A DNA stretch of 64,000 bases, taken from NCBI GenBank assembly GCA_963767565.1, contig CAVYEG010000017.1:89087-153086 (forward strand), written 5' to 3'. The notes under the pieces were generated by a model, which was given only the letters and a program-made list of their open reading frames with translations, had not been told where the DNA came from and did not search any database. The position numbers were made by a program, and so were the translations under genes. Origin of the DNA: Palsa-504 sp963767565 (GTDB lineage: Bacteria; Actinomycetota; Actinomycetes; Streptosporangiales; Streptosporangiaceae). Below, piece by piece: positions 17,612 to 26,245 of this stretch (its first letter is position 1; each line of letters begins with the position of its first letter).

Positions 17612-19606
17612 TTAATGGCCGCGGGCGGCGGCCAGTTCGGTGCGGAAATGCTCGTAGTCGGCGAGTTCGCGGCCGGCCGGGGCCAGCACCAGGTCGCTGG
17701 TGACGTCGCCGATCTTGGCCATGATGGCCTGGTTGGACTGCTCGCGTTCGCGGTCGGCGGCCAGCACCACCATGTTCTGGCACCACGACTCGATCAGCCA
17801 GCCGAGCAGCAGCAGCGCGATCACCATGACACCGAGCCAGGGCGCCAGCGAGACGTCGCTGATCAGCGAGGACGACTTGTGCGAGCCGTGCAGGGCCAGG
17901 ATCAGCGCGATCCAGACCACCCCGGCCGCGGCCAGCAGCATCAGCAAGCCCTGGGCCAGCGCGATCAGCCGCCACCAGGCGGTCACCTTGTCCCGGGACG
18001 GCAAGCCCTGGGCCACCGCCGCGCCCAGGGCGGCCTGGGCTTCGTTAGCCCGTGACCTGGCGGCCGCGCGCACGGTCCGCGACCAGGGCTCGGGCAGCGA
18101 GCCGCCGACCTGGTCGGCGAACACCGTGATCGCGTTGTCGATGTCGGATCGCTGCGCCTGCGGAACGTCGGCGGGGGCCCTGGCCAGCAGCTTGCGGGCC
18201 GACGTACCGCCGGAGCCACGCAGCCGGTCGGCCAGCCGGGCCGGCGGCCAGCCGATGAGAGCGGCGGCGCGGCGCTCGCGAATGCCGTTCAGCGCCTCGG
18301 TGGCCGCGGCCATCCCGGCGGCCTTGGCGAAGGCAGCGGTCAGCGTGCCCGCGGGGCTGGCCGGGACGTACATGGCGGGATCGGGGGCACGCGCGATGCC
18401 CGTGCCGTCCGGTGTCGCGTCCTCCCAGGGCGGACGCGCCGAGGAGGCCGACTTGGCGAGCGGGGAGCCGGCCTGCCAGGGCTGCCACTCCTCTGACGCC
18501 CCCGCCTGCCCGGCGGCCGGCCCGGTCGGGTCCGCCCACGGCGCGGCGGGCGCCTGCCGGGCGCCGCCGGCGTCCAGGGCCGGGTCACCGGCGGCCCATT
18601 CGTCCTGCTCCCACGGCGGACGTTCGGCCCCGGCCGCGGCGGCGGGCGGTGATCCGTTCCCGTTGGCCGCGGTGGTCCTGGGGGCGCCAGCCGCCGGCGC
18701 GGCGGACAGCAGCGCGGCCGGCCCCGGCGGCAGCCAGCCGGGCACCGGGTCGCCGGCGTAGGCGGCGAACCGCTCCAGCAGGGCGTCGATATCCGCGGTG
18801 ATCCGGTCCGACGCCGCGCGCCGGGCGGCCACCGCGTTGGCCAGCACGCGGCGCAGGTCATCCAGGCCGGCGCCGGTGATCGCGGAGGTCACCAGCACGG
18901 GCGTCTCGATCAGCCCTTCGGCATCCAGCAGCCTGCGCAGGTCGTTCCGGCAGTCGTCGACCTGCTCGGCGGTCAGCGTGTCGGCCTGGTTGAGCACCAC
19001 CGTGGTCACGGAGGCGTGGCCGGCCAGCGGCACCAGGTACCGCCGGTGCACGGAGGCGTCCGCGTACTTCAGCGGGTCGAGCACCCAGACCAGCATGTCG
19101 GCCATCTTGACCAGGCGGTCGACCAGGGCCGCCGAGCCGGTGACCACCGAGTCGTGGTCGGGCAGGTCGAGCAGCAGCAGCCCGGTCAGCGATGCCTCGC
19201 CCTCATCAAGCGCGCTGGCCCGGGCGTACCGGTGCCGCCGCTGCACGCTGAGCCAGTCGAGCAGGGGGGCGGCCCCCTCCATGCCCCACACGCAGGCGTG
19301 CGAGTGCTTGGTCGTGGGACGCATCACCCCGGCGGGCGAGAAGGAGGCGCCGGCCAGGGCGTTGAACAGCGAGGACTTGCCGCTGCCGGTGCCGCCGGCC
19401 AGGGCCACCACGGTGTGCGTGGCGGACATCCGCAGCCGCTCGCCCGACCGCCGCAGCAGCGTCTCGGCGTCGGCCAGCAGGTCAGGGTTGAATCCCTCGG
19501 ACCCGGACCTGGCGGATCCGACGCGGGTGAGCTCGGTGAGCGCAGCGAGCCTGGCGGGCAGGCGCGTGACCGGCAGGCCGGTCACCCCGATTGTGTTCGC
19601 TGTCAC
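17612..19606 (-). CDS. Membrane-anchored dynamin-like GTPase (partner 2)
   Basis: 664 aa. The GTPase domain has P-loop GGTGSGKSS (about 72-80), G3 DLPDHD and G4 NQAD. A Gly/Pro/Ala-rich linker (about 310-420) separates it from a helical region, and two transmembrane helices lie near the C-terminus (about 545-567 and 580-605), before a short helical tail. Pairing with the upstream dynamin-like gene by an ATGA overlap matches the two-gene layout of streptomycete DynA/DynB, which stabilise FtsZ at sporulation septa. The exact orthology is inferred; annotation pipelines often call these simply 'GTPase'. Confidence 0.8.
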   Translation of the reverse strand: MTANTIGVTGLPVTRLPARLAALTELTRVGSARSGSEGFNPDLLADAETLLRRSGERLRMSATHTVVALAGGTGSGKSSLFNALAGASFSPAGVMRPTTKHSHACVWGMEGAAPLLDWLSVQRRHRYARASALDEGEASLTGLLLLDLPDHDSVVTGSAALVDRLVKMADMLVWVLDPLKYADASVHRRYLVPLAGHASVTTVVLNQADTLTAEQVDDCRNDLRRLLDAEGLIETPVLVTSAITGAGLDDLRRVLANAVAARRAASDRITADIDALLERFAAYAGDPVPGWLPPGPAALLSAAPAAGAPRTTAANGNGSPPAAAAGAERPPWEQDEWAAGDPALDAGGARQAPAAPWADPTGPAAGQAGASEEWQPWQAGSPLAKSASSARPPWEDATPDGTGIARAPDPAMYVPASPAGTLTAAFAKAAGMAAATEALNGIRERRAAALIGWPPARLADRLRGSGGTSARKLLARAPADVPQAQRSDIDNAITVFADQVGGSLPEPWSRTVRAAARSRANEAQAALGAAVAQGLPSRDKVTAWWRLIALAQGLLMLLAAAGVVWIALILALHGSHKSSSLISDVSLAPWLGVMVIALLLLGWLIESWCQNMVVLAADREREQSNQAIMAKIGDVTSDLVLAPAGRELADYEHFRTELAAARGH

Positions 19607-22065
19607 CTGACCGCCTCGAGCGAGAATTCCGCCTGGTACAACCGGATCGCCGCGACGTCCTCGCAGGGTCCGGCCCCCTCGATCACCTCGACGAACCTGA
19701 CCGTTTCCTCGTCGAGCAGCAGCCGGACCCGGTGCAGCAGGTCGGCGCGGGCCCTGGCCAGGATCTCGGCCAGCATCCCCGGGCCGAGCACCGAGGTCAG
19801 CAGCCGCCGGGGCTCGGTGAAGATGCTGGTGCCCTCGGCGCCGGGGGCGGGCGCGCCGGGGCTGGTTGCTTCGTTGCCGGGCGCGTCCTCGCCCAGCATG
19901 GCGACCAGGACGACCAGGCTGAGGGCCTCGTCGTCCAAGGCGACCCGCCGGGCCGCGGGCCGCAGGTCCTCCAGCTCCACCAGCCGGGTCAGGTGATCCT
20001 GCCAGGCGCCGATCGCGCGCGCGGCGCGCAGCGCGAGACCAGGCGAGGAGCGGCTGAAGACGGCCGCCTGGTTCGCCTCCGCGGTCCCGTTCTGGGCGCT
20101 GCCGCCGATGCCGCCGCTGCCGCCGTCGCCGAAGGCGGATTCGAAGACCTGCTTGGCGTACTCGCCGCGGGCCCGCTCGGCGGCCGCGTCGGCCAGCAGC
20201 GTGATCCCGGCGGGATGGCCGCGCCAGCTGCCGTCCACGTTCTCCGCGGCGCGGTCCGCGACCGAGACGACGAACGACTCCAGGGCCGAACGCAGCGCCG
20301 AGTCGAGGGCCGCGGTCCGGGACGGCCCGCGGCGCGCGCGCTTGCCCTTCCGGCTGACGGGCTTCGCGGCCTTACCGCCGCGGCGCGGCCGCAGGTCGCC
20401 GCCGACCACGCAGTCCTGCCAGCGGGCGACCACCTCGCCGGTGAGCAGCGTGCCGTTCTTCAGGCCGGCATTGACCTCGGTGTAGGCGCGCTCGAAGGCA
20501 GCCTCGGCGGTCTGCCGCAGCTGGCCGCTGAAGATGACCTGCTCCTCGACGTGCGCGGCCATGGCCGGGACGCGGGTCTTGAACGTGTCGAGCACGCCGG
20601 ACATGGTCTGGGACAGCACCGCGACCCGGCGGTCGCTGCGCGCGGCCACCTCGGCCAGCCAGTCCCGGACCGGCTGGTAGGCGTCGGGCGGGAGCATGCC
20701 GTCGATGAGCGGGGTCTCCATGATGACGAAGCGGTTCTCGGCCGCGATCCCGTTGGCGTCGAGCATGGCGTTGAAATGGTCGGATAGTTCGGTGCGGTAG
20801 GCCTGCGGGATGCGGGACAGGACCACGCCGAGCGCGGCCTTGCGTTCCCTGGCGTGCTGCAGGACCTCCCACACCGGCCCGTCGGCGTACCGGCTGGCAC
20901 TGGTCATGAACAGCCACAGATCCGAGGCGTCGAGGAACTGGTAGGCGAACTCGTGGTGGGCCTGGACCACCGAGTCGATGTCCGGCGTGTCCAGCAGCGC
21001 GATGCCGCGCGGCATGCCCTCGCTGGCGGCCAGCACGAGCAGCCCGTCGCGGCCGGGGCGGGCCAGCCCCTCCTGCCGGACGCGGGGCAGGGTGGGCAGG
21101 AAGTTGTTCTCGGCGAACCAGTCGATGTCGTCGGGATGGCAGGCCAGGACCGGGCTGTTGGTGGTCGGGCGGCGCACGCCGGTGGCGCTCACGTGCGACC
21201 CGACGATGCTGTTCACCAGGGTCGACTTCCCGGCTCCGGTCGAGCCGACCATGGCCACCAGAACCGGCGCGGCGGACCGCCGGACCCGGGGCAGCAGGTA
21301 GTCGTCGATCTGGCTGAGCAGCTTGGTGCGTTCGGTCTTGACCTCGGCGGCACCGGCGATCTCGAACACCAGGGGCACCGCGGCGATCCGTTTCCGCAGG
21401 TTGAGCAGCGCGGCTTCCAGCAGGCGCGCGTCGACCCGGACGTGGGACTGGACGGGCGCCCGGGGCGCGGCCGGAGCCTGCGGCGGTGCGGGCGCAGGCG
21501 GGATCGGCGTCTCGGGCGGAGTCGCTGCCTGGGGCGCGGCGGCGGCCGGTTCGGCGGGGGGCTCGGCGGCCGGCTCGGCGGGGGGCTCGGCGGACGGCTC
21601 GCCGGGCGGCACCTGAACGGCCTGGTCCGTGGCGTCGGCCGTCGTCTGGTTACGAACCGTATTCTTATCCCTTGACCTGGTACTGACTGTATGCTCCGGA
21701 TCACTGATGTTATCCGGTTTGTCCGTTTCAGTCTGCTGATTCGGCTCAGATGGCTGATGCTCCTGAGGCCGGGCCGGGTTCGGGGCTACCTGCGGGGCTT
21801 CCCACCGCCGGGATTTCTGAGGTTTTTGTGATTGCCGGGGCTCTTGGGGTTCTTTTGGCTCTTGGGGCTGCTGCTGGGCGAGGGCAGGAATCACGAGAGT
21901 CTCATCCCCGTTACTCCCCGCACTCTCACCATCGCCCGCAACATCACTGGTCACATGGCTCACGCCAGGGTCGTCAAGCTCAGCAGACACAACAGCACCA
22001 AGGCCGGGATCGCCATGTCTGCCGGCCGCGGACGCTGCTGACGCCGCCATGCCCTGCCCTTCCAT
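19603..22065 (-). CDS. Dynamin-like GTPase (partner 1) with long disordered N-terminus
   Basis: About 820 aa. The first 210 residues are low-complexity, rich in Gln/Pro/Glu/Lys then Pro/Ala (QQQPQEPKEPQEP, AEPPAEPAAEPPAEP). The GTPase domain follows with P-loop GSTGAGKST, switch-like GVRRPTTNSP and G3 DTPDIDS, then a long helical region with no evident transmembrane helix. ATG 22065 has GAGGAGG 11 nt upstream; GTG 22152 also opens the frame. Bases 21,650-22,050 are clearly lower in GC than the rest of the gene, suggesting a fast-evolving or acquired N-terminus. Its stop overlaps the partner gene start. Confidence 0.82.
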   Translation of the reverse strand: MEGQGMAASAASAAGRHGDPGLGAVVSAELDDPGVSHVTSDVAGDGESAGSNGDETLVIPALAQQQPQEPKEPQEPRQSQKPQKSRRWEAPQVAPNPARPQEHQPSEPNQQTETDKPDNISDPEHTVSTRSRDKNTVRNQTTADATDQAVQVPPGEPSAEPPAEPAAEPPAEPAAAAPQAATPPETPIPPAPAPPQAPAAPRAPVQSHVRVDARLLEAALLNLRKRIAAVPLVFEIAGAAEVKTERTKLLSQIDDYLLPRVRRSAAPVLVAMVGSTGAGKSTLVNSIVGSHVSATGVRRPTTNSPVLACHPDDIDWFAENNFLPTLPRVRQEGLARPGRDGLLVLAASEGMPRGIALLDTPDIDSVVQAHHEFAYQFLDASDLWLFMTSASRYADGPVWEVLQHARERKAALGVVLSRIPQAYRTELSDHFNAMLDANGIAAENRFVIMETPLIDGMLPPDAYQPVRDWLAEVAARSDRRVAVLSQTMSGVLDTFKTRVPAMAAHVEEQVIFSGQLRQTAEAAFERAYTEVNAGLKNGTLLTGEVVARWQDCVVGGDLRPRRGGKAAKPVSRKGKRARRGPSRTAALDSALRSALESFVVSVADRAAENVDGSWRGHPAGITLLADAAAERARGEYAKQVFESAFGDGGSGGIGGSAQNGTAEANQAAVFSRSSPGLALRAARAIGAWQDHLTRLVELEDLRPAARRVALDDEALSLVVLVAMLGEDAPGNEATSPGAPAPGAEGTSIFTEPRRLLTSVLGPGMLAEILARARADLLHRVRLLLDEETVRFVEVIEGAGPCEDVAAIRLYQAEFSLEAVR

Positions 22066-22159
22066 TGTTCCCACGACCTCCTCGAAACCCGGCAAACCCC
22101 CGCGACCAGCGGAAAAGGGGTCCACCGGGTCTGCCGCCCAGTCGCCTAGCACGCGGAGT

Positions 22160-23401
22160 TTATCCGTTTCGGCGGGCGGTTACATGACCCATGAGCGCTC
22201 TTATTTCTGCCGCGATGCCCACGACGTCGCCGACCACGATAACCGCGGGCGGGCGGATCCCCTCCTGTCCTACCACACGGTCCACTTGTTCCAGTGTTGA
22301 GCTAATTGTGCGCTGCGTGGGCATAGTCCCGTCTGCGATTACGGAAACGGGCGTATCCGGACTGCGTCCGTGGCTGAGCAGCTCGGCCGCGACCGCCCCG
22401 ATCCGCTCCACGGCCATCATCAGCACCAGGGTGCCGGAGCTGGCGCCGAGCCTGGCCCAGTCCACGGTGGACCGGTCGTCACCCGGCGGGACGTGCACCG
22501 ATACGACGTGGAACTCCTGCGCCACTCCGCGGTGGGTCACCGGCACCCAGGCACTGGTGGGCACGCCGACCGCGCTGGTGATCCCCGGCACCACGGTGAC
22601 CGGCACTCCGGCCCGCAGGCAGGCCAGCACCTCCTCGGCCCCGCGGCCGAACACGAACGGGTCACCGCCCTTGAGCCTGGCCACGAAGCGGCCCGCCCGG
22701 GCCCGGTCGATCAGGGTCGCGTTGATCTGCTCCTGCGCCATGGCCCGGCCGTAGGGGATCTTGCTGGCGTCGATGATCTCCACGTCGGCGGGCAGCTCAT
22801 CCAGGATCGGAAGGGGCGCCAGCCGGTCGGTCAGCACCACGTCGGCCTCGGCCAGCAGCTGGCGCCCGCGCACCGTGATCAGCCCGGGATCCCCTGGGCC
22901 GCCGCCGATGATGGCCACCCCGGCGCGGCGGCCGCGCCCGTGCCGGGCACTGAGCTGGCCGGAGCGCAGCCCGGCGATGATCGCGTCCCGGATCGCGGCG
23001 CTGTGCCGCGGATCGCCGCTCAGCACGCCCACTCGGACGTCGTCGGCCGCGCCCGCGGCCGGGGTCCAGGCCGCCGAGGCCTGCGCATCGTCGGCCCGGA
23101 CGCACCAGGTCTGCTGCCGTTCGGCGTCCGCCGCGATCGCCGCGTTCACCGCGGGATCGCTGGTGCACGCGCAGACCAGCCAGGCGCCCGCGCAATCCCC
23201 GTCGGCGTAGCGGCGGGCCGCCCAGGTGATCTGGCCGCCGGCGGCCAGGCCCTCGAGCGACGTCGTGACGTGCGGCGATATCACGGTCACGGCGGCCCCG
23301 GCGTCGAGCAGCGACGGCACGCGGCGGGTGGCCACCGCTCCCCCGCCGACCACTACGACGCGGCGGCCGTCCAGGCGGAGCCCCAGCAGGTACGGGTCCA
23401 T
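22160..23401 (-). CDS. cobA: Siroheme synthase: precorrin-2 dehydrogenase / uroporphyrinogen-III C-methyltransferase
   Basis: 413-aa fusion. The N-terminal 150 residues are a CysG-type NAD-dependent precorrin-2 dehydrogenase/ferrochelatase (LDGRRVVVVGGGAVATRR). The C-terminal 260 residues are the SAM-dependent methyltransferase (GPGDPGLITVRG, VARLKGGDPFVFGRG, VVPGITSA). It makes precorrin-2, the branch point to B12 and siroheme. It lies 4 nt after the bluB-cobT gene and is the last gene of the cobH - bluB/cobT - cobA run; the dynamin pair begins 94 nt later on the same strand. Confidence 0.93.
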   Translation of the reverse strand: MDPYLLGLRLDGRRVVVVGGGAVATRRVPSLLDAGAAVTVISPHVTTSLEGLAAGGQITWAARRYADGDCAGAWLVCACTSDPAVNAAIAADAERQQTWCVRADDAQASAAWTPAAGAADDVRVGVLSGDPRHSAAIRDAIIAGLRSGQLSARHGRGRRAGVAIIGGGPGDPGLITVRGRQLLAEADVVLTDRLAPLPILDELPADVEIIDASKIPYGRAMAQEQINATLIDRARAGRFVARLKGGDPFVFGRGAEEVLACLRAGVPVTVVPGITSAVGVPTSAWVPVTHRGVAQEFHVVSVHVPPGDDRSTVDWARLGASSGTLVLMMAVERIGAVAAELLSHGRSPDTPVSVIADGTMPTQRTISSTLEQVDRVVGQEGIRPPAVIVVGDVVGIAAEIRALMGHVTARRNG

Positions 23402-23405
23402 GGCG

Positions 23406-25163
23406 CTAGGAAGGGCTGGGTACGTCGGCGGACTTGTCGGTGACGCCGGCGGAGTCGAAGGTGGCGACGTCGCGCAGGGCGCGGGCCGCGCTCTGCACCA
23501 GGGGCAGGGCCAGCAGCGCGCCGGTGCCCTCGCCCAGCCGCAGGCCCAGGTCGACCAGCGGGCGCAGCCCCAGGTGATCCAGGGCGATGGCGTGCCCGGG
23601 CTCGGCGCTGCGGTGCCCGGCGAAACATGCGGCGACGGCGTCGGGCGCCAGGGCGGCGGCGGCCAGGGCGGCGGCGCCCGCGATCACGCCGTCCAGGATC
23701 ACCGGGGTGCGCAGCGCGGCGGCGCCCAGGATGAATCCGGCCAGGCCGGCATGCTCGAAGCCGCCGAGGGCGGCCAGGACGCCCACCGGGTCGGCCGGAT
23801 CCGGCTGGTGCCGGCTCAGGCCGCGGCAGATGACCTCGATCTTGCGGGCGTAGGTCACGGCGTCGATCCCGGTGCCGCGGCCGGTCGCCTCGGCCGGGTC
23901 GGCCCCGGTGAAGGCGCAGATCAGCGCAGCCGACGCGGTGGTGTTGGCGATGCCCATGTCGCCGGTGATCAGGCACCGGTTGCCCGCCGCGACCAGGTCC
24001 CGGGCGATCTCGATGCCCGCGGTCAGCGCGGCCATGGCCTGGTCACGGGTCATCGCGGGTCCCGCGGTGAAGTCCGCGGTGCCCGGCGCGATCTTGCGGG
24101 GCAGCAGCCCGGGGACCGGCTCGAGCGGGGCGGCCACCCCGATGTCCACCACCGTGACCTCGGCGCCGGCCTGGGCCGCGAACGCGTTGACCACGGCCCC
24201 GCCGGCCAGGAAGTTGGCCACCATCTGGGCCGTCACCTCCTGCGGCCACGGGCTGACGCCCTGGGCGTGCACGCCGTGGTCGGCGGCGAAGACCGCCACG
24301 CAGGCCGGTTCGGGCAGCGGCGGCGGGCAGGTGCCGGCCAGCCCGGCCAGCCGGACCGACACCTCCTCGAGCACGCCGAGCGAGCCGCGCGGCTTGGTCA
24401 TCCGGTCCTGCCGTTCGGCGGCCGCGGTCATCGCGGCGGCATCCGGCGGGGCGATGGCGGCGATCACGTCGGCGAGCGGGTCCACTGGTTCCTCCCCTGG
24501 CAGTCCGCGGCGGCCGAACTCCTCGGCGTGCACCGCCCAGGACGCCGGACGGCGGCGCGCCCAGCCGGCCGTGGCCAGTTCCGGCTCGGGCGCGAATTCG
24601 GTCACGTAGCCCAGGCAAAGATAGGCGATGACCTCCAGGTGCGCGGGCAGCCCGAGTTCGGCGGCGAGTTCACGCTCGTCGAAGAAGCTGACCCAGCCCA
24701 GGCCGAGGCCCTCGGCCCGGGCGGCCAGCCAGAGGTTGGCCACCGCGAGCACGCTGGAGAACTCCGCGGTCTGGGGCTGGACGTGGCGGCCCAGGGTATG
24801 CCGGCCGCCGCGGGTGCGGTCGCAGCTGACCACGATGTTGACCGGGGTGTCCAGGATCGACTCGATCTTCAGCCGGTCGAACGCCCGGGCCCGCGCGCCC
24901 GGCAGGCCGTCCGCGAACTCGCCCGCGTGCCGCCGGGCCAGGTCCGCGATCCGCTCACGGCGGGCCCGGTCGGTGATCACGATGAAGTCCCACGGCTGCG
25001 AGAAGCCGACCGAAGGCGCCTGGTGGGCCGCCGCGAGGACCCGCCCGAGCACGTCCGCGGGCACCGGGTCGGGGCGGAACCCGCGCCGGACGTCGCGGCG
25101 TTCCGCGATCACCCGGTAGATGGCGTCCCGCTGCTCGGCCGGGTAGGCGTTCTGCTCATCCAT
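23406..25163 (-). CDS. bluB-cobT: BluB-CobT fusion: dimethylbenzimidazole synthase / phosphoribosyltransferase
   Basis: 585 aa. Residues 1-215 are BluB, the nitroreductase-fold enzyme that fragments FMN to 5,6-dimethylbenzimidazole (RRDVRRGFRPDPV, HQAPSVGFSQPWDF). Residues about 245-585 are CobT, which activates the base with nicotinate mononucleotide (DRMTKPRGSLG, FAADHGVHAQGVSPWP, GDMGIANTTASAA, and the catalytic Glu in RLGEGTGA). The fusion couples production and activation of the lower ligand. ATG 25163 has GGAGG 7 nt upstream; the open frame to 25241 is not homologous. It overlaps the end of cobH by 8 nt. Confidence 0.93.
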   Translation of the reverse strand: MDEQNAYPAEQRDAIYRVIAERRDVRRGFRPDPVPADVLGRVLAAAHQAPSVGFSQPWDFIVITDRARRERIADLARRHAGEFADGLPGARARAFDRLKIESILDTPVNIVVSCDRTRGGRHTLGRHVQPQTAEFSSVLAVANLWLAARAEGLGLGWVSFFDERELAAELGLPAHLEVIAYLCLGYVTEFAPEPELATAGWARRRPASWAVHAEEFGRRGLPGEEPVDPLADVIAAIAPPDAAAMTAAAERQDRMTKPRGSLGVLEEVSVRLAGLAGTCPPPLPEPACVAVFAADHGVHAQGVSPWPQEVTAQMVANFLAGGAVVNAFAAQAGAEVTVVDIGVAAPLEPVPGLLPRKIAPGTADFTAGPAMTRDQAMAALTAGIEIARDLVAAGNRCLITGDMGIANTTASAALICAFTGADPAEATGRGTGIDAVTYARKIEVICRGLSRHQPDPADPVGVLAALGGFEHAGLAGFILGAAALRTPVILDGVIAGAAALAAAALAPDAVAACFAGHRSAEPGHAIALDHLGLRPLVDLGLRLGEGTGALLALPLVQSAARALRDVATFDSAGVTDKSADVPSPS

Positions 25164-25830
25164 CAGCGTCCTCCGGCCGGTGGGAAGTGGGGTCGCGGTG
25201 GGAAGTGGGGTCCAGGCAACGGGAAGGTGGATCCGGGTCATCCTGGACGGCGGCGGCGATGCGGAGCAGCGCCTCGAAGGCGGCCGCCGCCACCGCCGGG
25301 CCGCCCTTCTCCGAGACGTTGCTCAGGGCCGGCAGGCCGCTGCGGCGCAGCGCGTCCTTGGCCTCGGCCGCGCCCACGAACCCGACCGGCACCCCGATGA
25401 CCAGGGCGGGCTCGACGTCCCGGGCCAGGATCTCGGACAGCGCGTCCGGCGCGGAGCCGACCAGCCAGACCGCGCCGGGCCCGGCCGCGCTGAAGGCCAG
25501 CCGGACGGCGGCCGCGCTGAGGCTGAGGTTCGCGGTGCGGGCCAGCCGGGCGGCCAGCGAATCGCCGGCTTTGCAGATCACCTGGTACCCGCCGAGCGCA
25601 GCCGCGACCGCGGTCGCGTCGGCCACGGCGGGGACGCCGCGGCGCAGCCCGGCCAGGCCGGAGGCCAGCGCCCCCTCGTCGCAGACCAGGTCGGTGACAT
25701 AGTCGAAGTCGGCCGTGGCGTGGATGACGCGTTCGGTCACGGCCCGGCTGAGCGGGGGCAGGGCGCTGAGGTCGAGCCGCGACCGCAGGATGCGGTAGGA
25801 CTCGGCTTCGGCGGGATCCGCGGGATGCAC
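25156..25830 (-). CDS. cobH: Precorrin-8X methylmutase CobH/CbiC
   Basis: 224 aa. Family motifs: YRILRSRLDLS, VTERVIHATADFDYV (His of the methyl-migration site), GRxG-type region VIGVPVGFVGAAEAKDAL, and SNVSEKGGPAVAAAAFEALL. It catalyses the C11-to-C12 methyl shift giving hydrogenobyrinate. GTG 25830 fits the family start (HPADPAEAESY); the open frame continues far upstream without homology. The last 25 residues contain a DPTSHR duplication encoded by an 18-bp tandem repeat near 25190-25215. Confidence 0.9.
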   Translation of the reverse strand: MHPADPAEAESYRILRSRLDLSALPPLSRAVTERVIHATADFDYVTDLVCDEGALASGLAGLRRGVPAVADATAVAAALGGYQVICKAGDSLAARLARTANLSLSAAAVRLAFSAAGPGAVWLVGSAPDALSEILARDVEPALVIGVPVGFVGAAEAKDALRRSGLPALSNVSEKGGPAVAAAAFEALLRIAAAVQDDPDPPSRCLDPTSHRDPTSHRPEDADG

Positions 25831-26060
25831 GTCACCATCTCTACCGCGCCGGATGGTCCCGCGGCCAGGGGCGGTCCCGCGGAAGAGCGGTTCTGGCGTT
25901 ACGGCCGGGACCGCGATCGGGGCCGGGTACACTGGCCCCGATCCGGACCAGGCCATCTCCGGGTCGCACGCTACCAGCCATTGCCAGCAAACTCCCAGCG
26001 GGTCCGGGTAGCGTGGGCCAGCGGAATCCCGGTAGAACCGGATGGCGAATCGAGCCGCCT
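25831..26060 (-). promoter_or_regulatory. Structured leader upstream of cobH
   Basis: Minus-strand spacer with two features. GATCGGGGCC (25915-25924) and GGCCCCGATC (25934-25943) form a perfect 10-bp stem with a 9-nt loop. Further upstream CACGCTACC (25967-25975) and GGTAGCGTG (26007-26015) form a perfect 9-bp long-range pair, and on the minus strand the segment after it reads CGACCCGGAGATGGCC, faintly like the cobalamin-riboswitch B12 box. Other conserved B12-riboswitch parts are not evident. A -10-like TAGAGAT close to the GTG could instead give a short leader. Confidence 0.35.
25915..25943 (-). terminator. Strong hairpin in the cobH leader (attenuator-like)
   Basis: Perfect 10-bp GC-rich stem (25915-25924 with 25934-25943) with loop GGGTACACT, 85 nt before the cobH GTG. 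It is stable enough to act as a transcription terminator or as a block within a regulated leader. Being symmetric it would also form in a plus-strand transcript. Confidence 0.5.
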
Positions 26061-26161
26061 GCTGGCCGCAAGACATAACACGCCGAGCAGACGCAGTTAG
26101 CCCGCGCAGGCCTGGCGCGGACGGCAACATGAGACATACGAGCACGCTGAACGGAGCACGC

Positions 26162-26245
26162 ATGGCTGATCGTTCCCGCGTCCTGGCGACCATCGGGCCT
26201 GGCCACGGTCGGGCCCGGGTTCTGGCTGGCGCGGTGATGCGATGA
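26162..26245 (+). CDS. Possible 27-aa upstream ORF coupled to the GT2 gene
   Basis: ATG 26162 follows GGAG by 6 nt and encodes a basic 27-residue peptide (MADRSRVLATIGPGHGRARV...). Its TGA overlaps the ATG of the glycosyltransferase (ATGA, 26242-26245), the same coupling used by genuine gene pairs in this window. It could be a translationally coupled leader peptide. There is no homology to support it. Confidence 0.35.
   Translation: MADRSRVLATIGPGHGRARVLAGAVMR

Noticed and set aside
23226..25400. 724-codon plus-strand frame opposite bluB-cobT
   Set aside because: Antisense shadow; the minus-strand product is full-length BluB-CobT.
25855..26060. Confident cobalamin riboswitch call
   Set aside because: Only a weak B12-box-like segment and generic stems were found; the conserved core could not be recognised by eye.
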